NCBI RefSeq assembly: GCF_030540765.1
Contig: NZ_JAUOEL010000006.1
Location: 248,001 to 312,000, forward strand
Source: Flavivirga jejuensis
GTDB lineage: Bacteria; Bacteroidota; Bacteroidia; Flavobacteriales; Flavobacteriaceae
Length of the DNA stretch: 64,000 nucleotides
Reading direction: 5' to 3'
Both the position numbers and the translations under genes were made by a program. The notes under the pieces are model-generated. The model had not been told where the DNA came from. It ran no database searches and was given only the letters and a program-made list of their open reading frames with translations. Position 1 is the first letter of the stretch, and every line of letters starts with the position of its first letter. Positions 63,394-64,000 of this stretch are shown here, in pieces.

Positions 63394-64000
63394 ATGAAAA
63401 TTAATGATAAATCAAAAACGACAAGTTACCTAGCTTCAAACGATAGGTATACTACTATGACTTACAATAGGTCTGGAAAAAGTGGCGTGCTTTTACCTGC
63501 AATCTCATTAGGTTTATGGCATAATTTTGGCTTTGTTGATAGCATACAAAATGGTAGAGAGATTATTAGATGTGCTTTCGATCTAGGTATTACTCATTTA
63601 GATCTGGCGAATAACTACGGACCTCCATACGGATCTGCCGAAGAAAATTTTGGTACCATCTTTAAAAAAGATTTTAAGCCTTATAGAGATGAATTGTTTA
63701 TTGCTACCAAAGCTGGTTACGATATGTGGCCAGGGCCTTATGGTGATTGGGGCTCCAGAAAGTATTTAATATCAAGTTTAGACCAAAGTTTAAAACGTAT
63801 GGGGTTAGATTATGTGGATATTTTTTATCACCATAGACCCGATCCAGATACTCCTTTAGAAGAAACTATGGGAGCACTGGCAGATATTGTACGACAAGGA
63901 AAAGCACTCTATGTTGGTATTTCTAATTATGCACCAGAAGAGACCCAAAAAGCTGCCGATATTCTTAAACGTTTAAACGTGCCTTTTGTATTACATCAAG
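63394..64000 (+). CDS. YghZ-type aldo-keto reductase (L-glyceraldehyde 3-phosphate reductase), 3' end outside window
   Basis: 202 codons seen, ending at the window edge; the full protein is expected to be about 330-350 aa. The N-terminus closely matches E. coli YghZ: SGKSGVLLPAISLGLWHNFG, FDLGITHLDLANNYGPPYGS, AEENFG, TKAGYDMWPGPYGDWGSRKY, LISSLDQSLKRMGLDYVDIF and GKALYVGISNYAPEETQ. The catalytic Tyr is in DLANNYG (AKR Asp/Tyr pair), and the conserved Lys and His are in IATKAGYD and YHHRPD. It reduces L-glyceraldehyde-3-P and methylglyoxal-type aldehydes with NADPH. ATG at 63394. Confidence 0.93.
   Translation, partial: MKINDKSKTTSYLASNDRYTTMTYNRSGKSGVLLPAISLGLWHNFGFVDSIQNGREIIRCAFDLGITHLDLANNYGPPYGSAEENFGTIFKKDFKPYRDELFIATKAGYDMWPGPYGDWGSRKYLISSLDQSLKRMGLDYVDIFYHHRPDPDTPLEETMGALADIVRQGKALYVGISNYAPEETQKAADILKRLNVPFVLHQ

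Overview
The window comes from a low-GC (roughly one third GC) member of the Bacteroidota, most likely a marine Flavobacteriaceae. The evidence is type IX secretion C-terminal sorting domains (SprB-repeat protein, GH78 rhamnosidase), a Bacteroidota-type MacAB-TolC operon with its own LytS/LytTR pair, head-GIN lipoproteins behind an ECF sigma factor, the bshA/GH3-serine hydrolase pair, the divergent amidase/LptD pair, several TTG starts and an absence of clear Shine-Dalgarno sequences. I see no rRNA, tRNA, CRISPR array, prophage or transposase gene.

Layout. 0-12 kb: rhodanese, glutamate/dicarboxylate symporter, secreted SprB-repeat protein and chorismate synthase (all minus), then LpxH-like phosphoesterase, methyltransferase-like protein, WYL regulator, AlkC-type DNA repair protein and an AT-rich orphan membrane protein (all plus). 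Two inverted-repeat intergenic elements lie here. 12-30 kb: core metabolism and envelope: FAD/Fe-S dehydrogenase, BshA (bacillithiol), GH3-serine hydrolase fusion, SerB, an Fe-S electron-transfer pair, MlaD-like protein, amidase, and divergently LptD plus RidA. 30-41 kb: GH78 rhamnosidase, DUF6515 protein, and a tight six-gene operon TolC-MacA-MacB(ATPase)-MacB(permease)-LytS-LytTR. 41-50 kb: accessory surface genes, including two predicted pseudoenzymes: an alpha/beta hydrolase whose nucleophile Ser is Ala, and an intradiol-dioxygenase-fold protein lacking both iron-ligand His. A second LytS/LytTR pair, a DUF4832 lipoprotein, an M23/LysM endopeptidase and a GT9 glycosyltransferase are also here. 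50-53 kb: TetR, RidA-like protein and Old Yellow Enzyme, with two matching operator-like dyads. 53-57 kb: ECF sigma, putative anti-sigma, adhesin-like periplasmic protein, outer-membrane barrel, micro-ORF and head-GIN lipoprotein. 57-64 kb: two EamA transporters, cold-shock protein, SF2 helicase, lipoprotein sulfatase and the start of a YghZ-type aldo-keto reductase that runs off the window.

The most notable item is 14 perfect ATCA tetranucleotide copies ending two bases before the ATG of the head-GIN lipoprotein at 56459. This has the layout of a phase-variation switch on a surface protein downstream of an ECF sigma module. The two pseudoenzyme calls, the TetR operator pair and the nested inverted-repeat elements are the other signals worth checking. 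Most remaining genes are ordinary flavobacterial core genes.
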